Assembly (NCBI RefSeq): GCF_021130785.1
Contig: NC_060209.1
Span: 25,995,001-26,059,000, forward strand
Source of the DNA: Homalodisca vitripennis
Lineage: Eukaryota; Arthropoda; Insecta; Hemiptera; Cicadellidae
DNA length: 64,000 nt
Direction of reading: 5' to 3'
Part shown: piece by piece, positions 10,057-22,109 of the stretch
Numbering within the stretch: the stretch's first letter is position 1
How the letters are laid out: each line of letters starts with the position of its first letter
Made by a program: the position numbers and the translations under genes
Notes under the pieces: model-generated
Told to the model about the DNA's origin: nothing
Seen by the model: only the letters and a program-made list of their open reading frames with translations
Database searches by the model: none

Positions 10057-10865
10057 TTAATTTTAATTTTACTTTCTCTGAATAAAATTATATATTTTAT
10101 TGCTAACAAAAAACTACGCATAGAGAAGAACACACAGAATTTCTAAGTACAACATTTATTAATACTTCATTATGTAACAGATTTTGGGAATATAATAATA
10201 CGAATAAATATATGAACATACGTTCCATAACATTTCAGTCACGATTCGTAAATGCTTTATACATTCCAATGATAGCTAATTATGGCTAGGTAAAACGAGT
10301 AGATTTAAAAATTCAATTAATGTATGTATTTGTATATAAATTAATGTGTTAGACCAAATTTCTGTTATTTTATTAGCCATCAATAAATTCACAATTTTAA
10401 CCTCGACTGGATCAATTCGTGTTAATTAGTACAAAGTCGAACGTAATTGAATTCTATTTACGTTGTTATTGAGTCTTGTTACAAGTTAATTGAAGTTTCT
10501 GAAATAAAACACGTGTGTAACCGGATAGTGGTTTGTATATCCAATCAATTACAATAATTACTCATCACATTTTCATGGTTGAAAGAGTAATAAAAGAAAG
10601 TACAGGAAATTTACGCAATGAATTGAATTTACTAATTTTTATTATTTTCGATACTATACCTACAGCAAACATTATGAATATTGGAATTACCGGCGGTTCG
10701 GTCCTTATTTGTAATAAATCTTTTCGCTTTAATTACAAGTTATCCTTAAAAAATGCAAATATTTTGATAATCAGTACATTCATTACAATTTGATGTACAG
10801 AGCTATAATAAAGAAATAATAACTATTATAAACACGTTCATTTGCTAAGCCAACAATAGTTGATT
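10057..10865. other. AT-rich sequence, no gene seen
   Basis: The frame at 10533-10793 (86 residues, Ile- and Asn-rich) reflects base composition. It matches no family I know, and I do not call it a gene. Confidence 0.5.
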
Positions 10866-11610
10866 GAGGTTTTAACTGTATTAATTGGCTGAGAATTAGC
10901 AAAGCCCTTCACACGAAGGGTTACAAAAATTGCATTTCTGTTCAACTGTCGCATGTTATCTCGAGAACGTAGGATCAATACACCTAAAGTTTTGCATGAA
11001 GATTCATTTCTATATACTTAACATCGAGTTCGACGATGGTGCATGTAATTACGTAGGATTTGGCTGAGCGTTAGCGAAAATATTTATTTTTCTGATGGTT
11101 AACTGTGATAGCAACTAGAAGATAGAAAAATTAAAATTAAAATACACGAGTACAAGAATGCGACATTTTATACTGGTCATAGTAACATAAGTAGCCTTAC
11201 TATTCACAAAATGCATTGAGAAAGATTTTATCTGAATATTAAATTTTGCCTGAAAATTTTCCACTTGTACATAGACAAGCACAAGTTCTATGATGGTACG
11301 TGTCTATCAATGGGTCTGGCTGAGCGTTATTGAATCCTATCACTCAATAGCCTGGCACTCAATAGCCTGGCACTCAATAGCCTGGCACTCAATAGCCTGG
11401 CACTCAATAGCCTGGCACTCAATAGCCTGGCACTCAATAGCCTGGCACTCAATAGCCTGGCACTCAATAGCCTATCACTCAATAGCCTGGCAGAATAATT
11501 TTTCGTCTGCAAGTGGGATGTAAAAATTCGTGCTCTGTATTGCTTGCATTTCTGTCTGCATGATATCTCAAGAATGAAATGAGCTCTAAACTTAATATTT
11601 TTTATACAAC
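10866..11610 (+). repeat. Dispersed 'GATATCTC/GGCTGAGCGTTAG' repeat family, copy 2
   Basis: Two to three degraded units are visible. Each has a phrase like CATGATATCTCAAGAA or GTTATCTCGAGAACG, then 'ACATCGAgTTcGACGATGGTG', then 'GGCTGAGCGTTAGCGAAA'. Such phrases occur at about 10955, 11025-11080, 11290-11330 and 11560-11575. The same anchors occur at 17.5 and 41.6-42.2 kb. The 15-bp minisatellite at 11341-11490 sits inside one unit, immediately after GGCTGAGCGTTATTGAATCC, so it expanded within the repeat. Confidence 0.55.
11341..11490. repeat. 15-bp minisatellite, ten units
   Basis: The unit CACTCAATAGCCTGG is repeated ten times head to tail. Only the ninth unit differs, ending in CTAT instead of CTGG. 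Fifteen is divisible by three, so the array stays open on both strands: the plus-strand frame at 11290-11523 reads repeats of His-Ser-Ile-Ala-Trp, and the minus frame reads repeats of Ala-Arg-Leu-Leu-Ser. These frames are a by-product of the repeat and not evidence of a gene. Near-perfect unit identity indicates a recent expansion. Confidence 0.9.
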
Positions 11611-11889
11611 CTCAGCAAGGCCTGTTACACTACAGGTGGTATAGAGTACTCCAGCATTGTATGTTACTGTTTTAATTAATATAACTCTTTTGATACTTTT
11701 AAAGTTTAGTCTCTTCAATATCGGAGCACAATTCGTCAGAGGGATCGGTTGTATCAATCTTGAAGTTATAAGATTATTCCTTTATGGAAGTTAAGTATAA
11801 CGTATTTACGGACATTTTCCATCGTTAAAATTCGTAATTATTCATAAATTGATATGTTTGTAAATATATTTATTTATAACGGATTAATT

Positions 11890-12960
11890 GTGGTACATTA
11901 ATTTTGAACGAGCACCGTCTTGAAATCTTAAGACCTCTTGAAGTAAGAATGAATTTTGCTAAAAACTCTTTGAAAACTTTAGGACAATTATGAATTTTAT
12001 TGTTTGTTATTAAAAATAACCGAGATATAAATTTGGCTCAAATAAGAATGACCACCACCTCGAAACGTTTTATTGGCTAAGCTTGGCTAAAAGACTAAAA
12101 AAAATCTGAATCTGTTAGGAACCACTGTAGTTATAAGTGAACAATTTTATTCCACAATGCGGTGTACAACTTAAAACTTTTTACGTCTGCTTTGTGAAAA
12201 TCTTATGATATATAAAAAAGAAGAACAAGCATTATCGCAAATGACTTGAAAATTCTAAAACCTTTTATTCCATGCTACAATCCATAATATTGTACATCGA
12301 CCTATTCCTTTTTCAAACTTCAAAAGGCTGCCATCTAAAAATTTTACGAGGAATCGAAAACAACTGGAATAATAAAAGCTATTAAATTATTGAGTCTACG
12401 TTTGGAATTAGTAGAGTAGTTTTTTCTAGAGTGTAAATAGCTGCCTCTTGAAATGTTTTATTGGTTAAGAATAGCTAATTAACTCATACAAGCTATATAC
12501 ATTTATTGTCCCTGTACTAAGTTTTCACCCTGAATCTATAAAGAACAAATGTAGTTTTCGTATTTACAATTGTTCACACAGTGTTGTATGCTAGTTTAAA
12601 TTTTGTACGCCTGCTATCTGATAATCTTACGAGATATAAAACAACAAGCAAGAACAAAAATAATTGCAAATGAGCTGATAACTATATGAAAATGGCTTGT
12701 TTTGCATTACATTGGATAATAACTGATATACGATCATTAATTTTCCAAATTTTGAATGGGCGCTATCTTGAAACTTTAAGAGGTATCAAAAATTGTTATA
12801 GAATAAAACGTGTTTATAATGATCTAGTATTTTTTATAACCAACTGTTTTGGTTCCTATTTCGGGAATTAGTTAGTTTAAATTTTTGCTGGAATGTGAAT
12901 GGCTGAAATATTGAAACATTGTATTAGTTAAAACTGAATATGTGCTATGTGCAAGTACAT
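11890..12960 (+). repeat. Three diverged ~430-bp tandem units
   Basis: The anchor 'GAAACGTTTTATTGGCTAAG' at about 12061 recurs as GAAATGTTTTATTGGTTAAG at about 12451 and as GAAACATTGTATTAGTTAA at about 12914. Other anchors repeat in the same order. 'CTGAATCTGTTAGGAACcACTGTAGTT' near 12110 matches 'CTGAATCTATAAAGAAC' near 12533. 'GTCTGCTTTGTGAAAATCTTA' near 12186 matches 'GCCTGCTATCTGATAATCTTA' near 12609. Unit spacing is about 390 and 460 bp. No conserved coding frame is seen, and the short frame at 12686-12871 does not persist between units. Confidence 0.55.
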
Positions 12961-13523
12961 TAAGAGCGTTCAAACTACCAAAAAAGGCAGTTCGAATAAT
13001 TGCAAACATGAATTTCTGAGAATCCTGCAAAAAATGTTTAAGACAATTGCAATTGTTGACTCTACCGAGTCTATACATTTTACAGACAATTTTGTTCCGT
13101 CAAAATGTGCCCTGACAAGGAGCCGAGACATACATGAATACGAGGTAAGAGACAGAGACAACTACCGAACTGGGAGACTCAGAACGGTTTGACTTCACAG
13201 GCTTACAATCAACACATTTTCTGATTCCATGAATAGTGCCCCAAGCCCAAAGCGTTTAAAATTTGCTTAAAACGCTTTTTAGTGTTAAAGGATTATTTTA
13301 ATATTGGACAATTTATAGCGTATGGCTGAGAGATCAATCATTTAGAATACAGGTCCCACGTTAGAAGTGGGTACAATTGGCGTATGAATGGGAGTGACTG
13401 AATACAAAAAACTATATGTCTGAATGTGTATTGTGGTATAAATGACAAATTTATTTCAGTATAAATCCTGAGACGTTTTACATAGCAATATATTTCCGCA
13501 ATAAACGATTTGACTTTGACTGC
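12961..13523 (+). pseudogene. LINE 3' end with TTTGACT tail
   Basis: The translated pieces LPKKAVRIIANMNF and LQLLTLPSLYIL are characteristic of the region just downstream of the reverse transcriptase in Jockey/CR1-type non-LTR retrotransposons, where the LINE protein ends. Stops and frameshifts interrupt it. The 3' untranslated part follows to 13523, ending in CGCAATAAACGATTTGACTT plus a TGACTTTGACT tail. The same family lies on the minus strand at 28729-29400. The overlapping frames at 12947-13192 and 12970-13161 are fragments or shadows of it. The 5' boundary is unknown; the copy is heavily 5' truncated. Confidence 0.7.
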
Positions 13524-13739
13524 CTTTGAACTAAGTTTTATGTGGATTTTCAGAACTACAACAGTTATCGTGTTAACAATTATGCGTTATATTGTATGAG
13601 CCAATATGTACATGTACATATATTCTTTTACAAGTTTTGGTAGTTTTGGATCATATGGATCATTCTCCCTAAAATTCCATTACGAGGGCGATTGCAATTG
13701 GCACATTTCTATGAAATCGACTTAAAATCAGTTCGTCAT

Positions 13740-13845
13740 TTTCGGTACATAATGAAATGGAATGAAAAATGTCTTTATTAAACACAAAGAAAACATATTC
13801 AATTGGCGAGGTTAGGACTATAATGTCCTCTCTTACACCTAACCA
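13740..13845 (-). pseudogene. LINE 3' untranslated end, minus strand
   Basis: Read on the minus strand, the sequence gives GGTTAGGTGTAAGAGAGGAC, a short non-coding stretch, AATAAAGACATTTTTCATTC and an ATTTCATT tail. This is the layout of a non-LTR retrotransposon 3' terminus. The tail resembles that of the micro-insertion at 1657-1727. Upstream coding sequence is not present beyond the adjacent 15-bp repeat. Confidence 0.5.
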
Positions 13846-13905
13846 TAAGAAATTTTTATCTAAGAAATTTTTATCTAAGAAATTTTTATCTAAGAAATTT
13901 TTGTG
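13846..13905. repeat. 15-bp tandem repeat, four units
   Basis: The unit TAAGAAATTTTTATC occurs three times exactly, and a fourth time with the last bases changed to GTG. The unit length keeps the minus-strand frame at 13669-13944 open as repeated Asn-Phe-Leu-Asp-Lys. I treat that frame as accidental. Confidence 0.85.
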
Positions 13906-13916
13906 ATCCATCCTTA

Positions 13917-14755
13917 TTGAGAAATTTATACTTTGCGTTAGCACATTCCCGTTTACAATACGGTATAAGTTGTTGGGGTGGAACTTTTAAAGTGCATATA
14001 GATAAACTAAGAATATCACAAAATAAACTTATACGCGTCATAGCAAGTAAAAGCTTCAGAGAGTGTTCTTTTCCTCTTTATTCGCAACTAAAAATTTTGC
14101 CAATACAACGTCTTTATGTTTTTAAAGTTTTGAGGGAGTTTTACTTGAGAAGTGGTAATAGAGGTAACAATTTAATTTATTCTACCAGAAAGTATAAATC
14201 TTAAACTGTTTAGGTTACCAAAAGTCAATAAATCACAATTCATACAATCTTTTTCCTACCCTGGTCCAAAAATATTTAATAAGTTGCCTTTGCACATTAA
14301 GCAGATACAAAAATTTATGGCATTCTGTGCACCAAGTAAAAAAGTGGCTTTTTATAAAACCAGAATTAAGTTGTTTATTTAGTATACTATCATAACTATA
14401 TCAGTAAATTTTTTACATGTTGATAACTGTATAATTTAATAAATTTTAATAAGAAAATAAGTAAAATTTGTGTAAATAATTAACTATTAGTGTAATATAA
14501 TAATTGATTTAGGTTCGCAGAATGATTGTGGACGCTGCAGAAAACTCGTATTTTTAGATATGTTTTAAGAAGCTAGACATAGAAATTTATTTTATATTAA
14601 ACCTATAATAGATATTAATTGTTGTATATATATAGATTTTTTTTTTTTTTCTCGTTGACCTCACTACTTGTAAAAGAGGTCAGTGTATGTTTCCTATCAT
14701 TGTTAAGTTAATTCAATTTTGTAAGTTTATAGGAAATAAATCATTTATTCATTTA
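13917..14755 (+). pseudogene. LINE reverse transcriptase C-terminal fragment and 3' end
   Basis: The open part (to 14204) reads RNLYFALAHSRLQYGISCWGG and continues with KLRISQNKLIRVIASKSFREC. This is the post-catalytic C-terminal segment of a Jockey/CR1-like LINE reverse transcriptase. After a stop, the same protein continues in other frames, with SYPGPKIFNKLPLHIKQIQ and YKTRIKLF near 14250-14380. The 3' untranslated part has a short stem made by GACCTCACTACTTG and AGAGGTC near 14655-14680. It ends at GGAAATAAATCATTTATTCATTTATTCAT (14728-14756), a LINE-type tail. The catalytic palm and the endonuclease are missing, so this is a 5'-truncated dead copy. It belongs to a different family from the element at 51-55 kb, judging by sequence and tail. 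Confidence 0.75.
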
Positions 14756-14756
14756 T

Positions 14757-16671
14757 TCATAAGTTTATAAACGATTATTAAAAAAAGAGCCACAGTATAG
14801 TATACATTACTGTTTTACATTAAAAAATGATATATTTATATATATATATATTTATATAAAATAATAAAATGGAAAGAATATTCTTCATGAAATATAAAAT
14901 CATGTTGTATATTAAATGTAAAGTAGAAAAACAGTTTGTTTTATTTTTAAGTGATCCAAAACAGTACAGATTGTTAAATAATAATAACTAATTAACATTT
15001 TTAATGTGAGGCAACTCGATTTCATATCGTTATTTTAGCAGGGAACATGCATTATCTAATCACCTTGTTTTAAAATGTCGGTATTCTTCTAGCATATACC
15101 CATATTATAAAATAGATGTAGTATACAAAAAGTTTCACTGATGCAATTAAAAGTTCTTTACGGATAATTTTGGGAATCTACACTTCCAGGCCGTTTTTAT
15201 ATCATCGACACAAACATTTGTTTTAAAGTTGCTTACGGTTTGCATTAAAGATAAAATTTGTTGTCTATGAAGTGTACACAGATTTAAAATATTACAGAAA
15301 AACTAGATAAAGCAATGTAAAGACCACAGATGTTCTCCAAGATCAAGAGATTTACAAGCGATGAATCGTTAACAAAAGCCTATCTCCTATAGTGCTGATC
15401 TGTGGTTGTTCTTACGCCCTTAAAGTTTCTGTTACACAGTTCTTGTTTGGTAAAATTTCTTAAAATTAAATGGACAATACTTAAACAACACTTTTTCCAC
15501 ATTCTTTTTTAATTGACAACAAAATTGATATGTTGAAAATTTATTTCATACTAAGGCTGTTAAAAAACTTTTCTTTAACTTTAGTGCTTTACTGGAATCT
15601 TGTTGCTGGTAAAAAATTGTTCGAATGTAATGATTACACATAGGATACAATACATTCATAGCTGTGACAGTTGCAACAATGGTTAGAGGTGTAGTATTCT
15701 AAGTATGTGTCTTAAGCGTTAGAAGATTGCTATTATCTTAGTAGTATAAATAATATTAAAACAGAGTAATTTGAGAACATAATTAAATACAACCAGTCAG
15801 ATGAGAGTTACTCAGAATACATTAACAAATAAGGAAGGGCTGAGTTGAAATGGGAAGGGTCCATACCCTTATTTTTTTCTTAACCTCCGGTCTTCCTTTC
15901 AGAAGTATGTGTACAGAATATTAAAAAAAACCCTACCACAGTCTTTTATTACATAAATCTTATCGAACACAATTTTAAATAAACACACAAATAAAAAGCT
16001 ATAATTACAGACAAGCAAAAATAGTCCGATCATGGTATAGATAAGTGCAAAACACTAATCTAATATAATAAATGTGTCTAATAAATTATTTTAATATCTT
16101 GTGGTAAAAGCTTACTGTTTGTTAATAAGTACCTGATATATTACTAGATTTGAATAATTTCAGCGTATCCATATTACAGCACAGCAGTCAATATAAGGCA
16201 CAACTGATTTTTTAAATCTATAGTTGAATTTCTATAAATAAGGGATCGATCATCATCATGGAAACTTTGATGGATATTAAATAGAAAAGTACACAAAGGG
16301 TTACAATTTAGAAATGATAATTCCTCAGATTAACTTTTTCTACCTTGAAACACATCAATCCAACCATTTGAAATATTAGTAATAGTTATATCTTCGTCAG
16401 ACAAGAAGATAAAGCGTCTCTGTATATGGTCAGATGATTTAACTTGGTTTTTATTTAACTTGGTCTGATGGATTGCATTTAAATTTGTCAAGCTAAGAAA
16501 AATAAATCCAAGCGAAACGTGTAGTTTCATATTTGAAGCCCTTTTGATTCGCTTCGATTTCAATCTCTTCCAAAACTATCGATCATCCACGATTTCTGTT
16601 TTAGGGAAACTTTTTCTACAGATTTGGGTGGTTTAGTTTTGACGTCTTTGTTATTTGTGTAAACGTTGTAT
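14757..16671. other. AT-rich gene-free stretch
   Basis: A TA-rich run lies at about 14829-14855. The minus-strand frame at 16330-16563 (77 residues) starts with a basic stretch and a hydrophobic segment (LGFIFLSLTNL) that could look like a signal peptide. It has no homologue I recognise and no supporting context. Confidence 0.5.
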
Positions 16672-16972
16672 TGTTATACATTTAGGAGACATGTGACTCA
16701 GCCTATACATTTGTTGAAGGAGTAGAGTACTTGTTATACATTTAGGAGACATGTGACTCAGCCTATACATTTGGTGAAGGAGTAGAGTACTTGTTATACA
16801 TTTAGGAGACATGTGACTCAGCCTATACATTTGGTGAAGGAAGTAGAGTACTTGTTATACATTTAGGAGACATGTGACTCAGCCTATACATTTGTTGAAG
16901 GAGTAGAGTACTTGTTATACATTTAGGAGACACGTGACTCAGCCTATACATTTGTTGAAGGAGTAGAGTACT
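16672..16972. repeat. 60-bp minisatellite, five units
   Basis: Five head-to-tail copies begin at about 16672, 16732, 16792, 16852 and 16913. Each opens with TTGTTATACATTTAGGAGAC and includes GTGACTCAGCCTATACATTT and GAAGGAGTAGAGTAC. Units differ by TTGTTG versus TTGGTG, one ATGTG/ACGTG change, and one extra A in the third unit that makes it 61 bp. The alternation of the G and T variants is too short to prove a higher-order pattern. Confidence 0.9.
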
Positions 16973-17515
16973 GGAAATACAATAAAAAAGGTCTAGGTGT
17001 CCTGTGATTTAGCTACACTTCAAAAATTAGGATTAAAAAGAATTATTGAAAATTAAGCCTTCATTTTATACCATTAGGACCTGCTTTCATAAATTCTTGA
17101 GCTGTGCAATGTTTGTAAACCAACTTTGATTACTTTTCAGAACAGATTACTGAAGTTTTGAACTCATGAATGTTTGTCGATATAAATTGGTTATGCAAAT
17201 TTACATGGAACAGCACGAGTATTGATTGAATACATAAGTCACGATTGAGTTTATGTCTGAGTTGTATGAAACTCTCGGTTGCAGAGGAAATGTTTGTTAT
17301 AGATACTTAAAGATCATGTTTAGGTATTTTATGTTATGGTAACAGGAATAAATTATGTAAAAGTAAATGCAACATAGGCTACATAGAATTTCAACACTTT
17401 AGCATAACGAATAACAATAAGTAGTTCCAAGCAGCAGTATTATTTGTAATGGCGCTTATTAGTCAAAGTATATTGTATACATACATATTTATTACATATT
17501 AATATATAATTATTT
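16973..17515. other. Non-coding sequence, no gene seen
   Basis: No recognisable feature is seen. Confidence 0.5.
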
Positions 17516-17670
17516 CCTGAGCGTTAGTTGATCCTATTACTGGAGGAACTTAAAAAATTTCATACCTGTCTCTCTACCTGTCTACTTCATTTCTACGTAG
17601 GAAACGTCAACTTCGTTATTGACGTGTGTCATTCAAATGGATTTGACTGAGTGTTAGTAAACATTTTTAC
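17516..17670 (+). repeat. Dispersed 'GGCTGAGCGTTAG' repeat family, copy 3
   Basis: The anchors CTGAGCGTTAGTTGATCCTA, CCTGTCTCTCTACCTGTCTA, 'GTCAACTTCGTTATTGACG' and GATTTGACTGAGTGTTAGTA appear in the same order as in the copies at 10.9-11.6 and 41.6-42.2 kb. It is short and non-coding. Confidence 0.5.
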
Positions 17671-20600
17671 ATTGTTTTATGGTTAACCATAAAGGCGATA
17701 AAATCACTGAGTAAGTCAAATTTTAAATAAAGTATATTTATATATCATTTAAACAAGTTTCATAATGACACATGTAGCTATAGACTAGAAATTTTGTATA
17801 CAACGTCAGAGAAGCATAGCCTAACTCAGAGAAGTTATGCAACATATAACAAGGTGATGTACTCCTACCTTATGTATTGGTATATTCCTCACAAAGGATA
17901 TGATATGATTCAACTGCTTTGGAAATTTCATAATATATACCATAATTATGCAGTAGTTAGGCTGAAGTTCCTAAGTTTGTCTATATACTGGAACCTGCTA
18001 TTCAGAAATGTCTTGAAAATGGGAAAACAGATTTTTACATTATCATTGTTCATTCAACAATAGGTACTATTTCATTAACTTTTCTTTTGAGGATTTATTT
18101 GAATTATTGTTCGTCATTTGAGTACTAAGCTTCAAATATTCTTAAGAAACAAGCACATATTTAAAATATTTAATAATTCATTAAGGTTTTATTTCATTGG
18201 AATCAATCGCTATTTTCAGCATTAAACTTAAATACGCGTAATGGAATAGTATTTTGGCAGCATAAACGGACTTTAATGTCATAGAATAATTCTTATTATA
18301 AAGTATTTCGTATTGTCTTCACGTGCTCTACGTATGTTAAAGAACACGAATTGATACGTTGTAAATAACTCTGCCTAATTTAAATTAAAGAACAAATAAT
18401 AATTTTATGAAAATTTAACAATTTATTTAATTGTTGTATATCATTAATGTTTTGAATGATTATGGTTTATTTTGTGGATATTAATATAATTATTGCTCTA
18501 TTAAAGTTTACTTGTCCAAAGTATTCAATGAACTATCGTAATATACTTTGGTAATATTACAATAAAATTTGAAAATGTTTAATTTTCTAGTTTTAAGTTA
18601 TTAAAGTCTATGTTAAAGTACATAAAAAAAGAAATCTTAATTTAAGAGTTTCAATTTAATTTATAAATTTATGAGCCTGGAAATATTGAATTTAGTTTTA
18701 TGTAACTTTACTTAACCTTCTAGAGATAAGAGTATAAAAAATAAAAATATTATTTGTAAATTGGCGCTATTGTGTTACACCTACCATTGTGATCGAACGT
18801 TCCGTTGACGATAGAAACCTCTATTTGTAACACGATGTCACTTAGTCCTGCATAATTATAATCTTATTGAAGATAAACACATACATAAACATCAGGAGTG
18901 ATAAGGACTGAACAAATTTTAAGTTCTACAATCGATATTCGGTTGGGGGAAAGTTTTTAGATAACTTCCCTGAAGAAACAATCATAGAAAATATTTGGTA
19001 ATGAAAATACAATATTAAGCATTTTTTCAATTAAAATAATTATAATTGTGTAACCCAAACGTTAAGCACTCCTACTTCTAAATTAAATTAATAAAGTAAA
19101 AGGTGATTGCTCTAGGTACTGAAGCTTATAGATTACGGAGACACTAAAACTAGATAGAAGCGAGGCTAGATGATTTGGCTCATAGTAAAGAGAATTCAGT
19201 CAGAAACAAAAATAGGTTATCTTTTATTTCCGCTAGGTTACCTCCACTCAGCTTCCTCCTTGTCCGCTCAGGATCCCGACGTTTCCGGTTAGTTGGACCT
19301 CAGTGTTCACCGGATGTCAGCGATTTTCAGACTTCGTTTATGTGCTCTGGAGCATGGATTTTTGTGTTTTTGTATGGGTGATTATAATATATTCTCATTG
19401 CTTATAGATATAAACAAATAATGATTAGTAGTGTCTTATACTTGTTAATGGAAATAACAATTTTTAAATTGTTCCATGATCAAATTGGTCAATTTAAATA
19501 CAGTAATGCGTACATTATTAGTTATGCAAATGTGTTGACGTTTTAGATAAACAATTAAAAATATTTTAAATCGTAGTCAAAATTGAGTAAACGAGTCTAT
19601 TTACCTGTTTTCAATATCAGGAATATAATAACTTTATAGCGCAAGTAATTGTTAAAACTTTTTAAGGGCTATTAATTAATTAATTGACTAATCTAGAACA
19701 AATATAGTTTTTATTCCTACAGTTAATTTTATCAATATTTTTATAAGTGTTGATCGTCCTAAAGTTTTTTTCCAAATAACTGGTTTCAAATCTTTTTGTC
19801 TTCAAAATTAGAAATACATTTAGTAGTTTGGTGCACGAAATAAAAATGTAAAGTTGTAAACATCTGCGATGACTGTGACAAACTATAGAGGACACCTATT
19901 TGACTTTCAATCCATGACTGTTGTAAATTCTAGGAAACTACTACCTCCTTTTCCTAAAACAATAATATACTTTTAAACAATTTTTTAGTTTAGTTATAGC
20001 TCACAATAATTAAATTTACACATGCGCAAATGCAGTTTTCTGCATTATAATAATACTATAGTATCCCGGTCACTAAATAAATAAACCTAAACGAAGGAGA
20101 ACTGAGGGACCCGACAGAACGTAACGAAAGTCTTTACCGAACTGACTGTAACTAACTGACCGTAAGGGCTCAGTGTCTTTGCCGCCCGTTGACTTTTTGA
20201 CCCTAAAATCCATAATCTCTAGCTCTTTTCTATCAATAGTTTTGACACAAAAGGACAAATAGACGCGCTTTTAAGAATGACCCGTGAACGAGTTCTTAAT
20301 AAATTATTTTAAATACATACATATTTCGAACATAATAACTCTTAATAGTTGTTAAAAAGTAAGTTACAAATTTGATTATATTATAGCCAAGGGGGTTGAT
20401 AGACAAGAATTGAAACCGGTAATAAATATTTTATAATTTAACTATTTATATTTTAAGCAGTACAGATTAGAAAACCACACTGAGGAGAACGACCACCTTA
20501 TCTCAATCTACATCTAGAGAACCTCTATAATGTATTTCTCCTACGACTAAAACCTTGAGAGATATTGAGGACTCCACTACACATGCGCATATACTGTAGT

Positions 20601-21660
20601 TATCTCTGTTTAAGAATATTTTTCTTTGTATTTATGTTACACTTTAAATTAACACAATTAAGCTGGAGTCGCAAATGTATTTAACGTAAATCAGTACTGT
20701 ATAGAACCGTGTTACAGGTTTTGCAGTTTTATTCCATCACTATGCTCTATTTATAAGTCATTAAAAATCTAATTTCAATGATTTATTCCAGAAACATATA
20801 TAAAATAACACTTACAATATGGTGTTTACTTGTGCAACTAACAAAAAAGAGTGCAGTTTCTTACTGTCATGGAATGATTTATATATTATAGTCCAGAAAT
20901 CAAGAGCAACATTTTTACTCTATAAGCACAAAACCAGATTTTTCTACAGTTAGTAGGCAATTTCTTTTTTATATATTCAACAGTTATATTCCATATGAAA
21001 ATTTCATAGTAAATAGTACATTGTTGGAAACCATAGTGGTATGAGGTATATTTGGTATGTGAAAACAAAACAAATTCTGTAAACAAGAGAACATGGAATT
21101 ACTGTAACTATTACGTATTTTTATAAATATAACTGGACTATTTGCATTCATATTAAGGAATATGTAAGTTAGAGCATTCTTTTAGTTCTTTAAGTTGTTT
21201 ACCATACACAATGTGTGTAGTGTTGTTACTAAATCTATGTTGTTTATCCCTTAGAAAAACAACTCAAGTTGCCTGAGAACAAGGGAAGTAAATATGAGAA
21301 AAACCATTTGGATTCACAATAATTTTAGGTACTTTTTGACCTCTAGATTCTTGAACGTGAAGCAAGCATGGGGTTCTCTATGTTACTTAGATCCTCTGCT
21401 CTTAAATTCTCTAATTCTTGGCTAACCAAGATTTGAGACACAATATGTTAACCGTTAGTCAATTTGGTCTACAGCGCTGTAGCTTTCTTACGTAGATCCT
21501 TTAAAATCCTACTTTACTCCAAATGCTCTGAAATCTGAAAGGTGTCTTATGTCAATATGGGCTTTTAGATTTCCAAATCTCTTTCACTCTCAATCTCTAA
21601 GATTGAGATAAGCAAATTAGTTATACTTGAACTTGACCCCAATTTGGTTTTCTGGCAATC
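17671..21660. other. Long AT-rich gene-free stretch
   Basis: No gene is supported. The frame at 17794-18063 (89 residues, aromatic-rich) and the minus frame at 20886-21086 have no recognised motif. A GC-richer patch at 19190-19340 is open on the plus strand (19175-19381) but matches nothing I know. It may be a fragment of an old retroelement. Confidence 0.45.
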
Positions 21661-21686
21661 AGTATTTTACTTCAGTGAAACAAGAA

Positions 21687-21747
21687 AACAGTAACACTAC
21701 GTTTCGAGATCTGCAATCTGATCTCTTCTTCAGGTAAAGAACTAACC
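21687..21747 (-). ncRNA. Hammerhead-like motif, left arm of compound PLE
   Basis: The reverse complement carries CTGAAGA, the intact GAGATC/GATCTC stem II, GAAAC and GTA, as in the other terminal repeats. It faces outward on the minus strand. Confidence 0.55.
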
Positions 21748-22109
21748 TAACACATAATTACAAACTAGGTTAAAATAAACAAATCTTACTAAAGCGTTGT
21801 GGCACGCCTAAGTCAGGAATCACAACCTACATGTTGTTGTCAACTTCACTAACACTAAAGACATGCACTTAATACAAAACTATACAAAACACTAATCATT
21901 AAAACTAAAACTACGGAATATAGGTCACAATACGTCTTCAATCGTCTACTAACCAACCTACGACTGACCAGAGGGACTAGCCAATGGCAATCGTGACGGC
22001 TGGCTAAAACAAGATGGCGGAAATACAAGGGAAGGGGAACAGGAATGGGCCCTTTCGTTATTATTGGTTCATGCGAGATGAACTTCTTAAAACCATATTG
22101 TGACTCCGC

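Noticed and set aside
11290..11523. A 77-residue ORF of His-Ser-Ile-Ala-Trp repeats and its minus-strand counterpart
   Set aside because: Both frames are open only because the 15-bp minisatellite unit is a multiple of three and lacks stops; no flanking coding signal exists.
11811..11829. CGGACATTTTCCATCGTT resembles the PLE outer end
   Set aside because: Only about 17 bases match and the flanks do not; too short to call an insertion.
13669..13944. Minus-strand 91-residue ORF with Asn-Phe-Leu-Asp-Lys repeats
   Set aside because: It spans a LINE tail and a 15-bp tandem repeat and has no recognisable domain.
19175..19381. GC-richer 68-residue ORF
   Set aside because: No motif, no splice context that I can support, and no repeat partner in the window.
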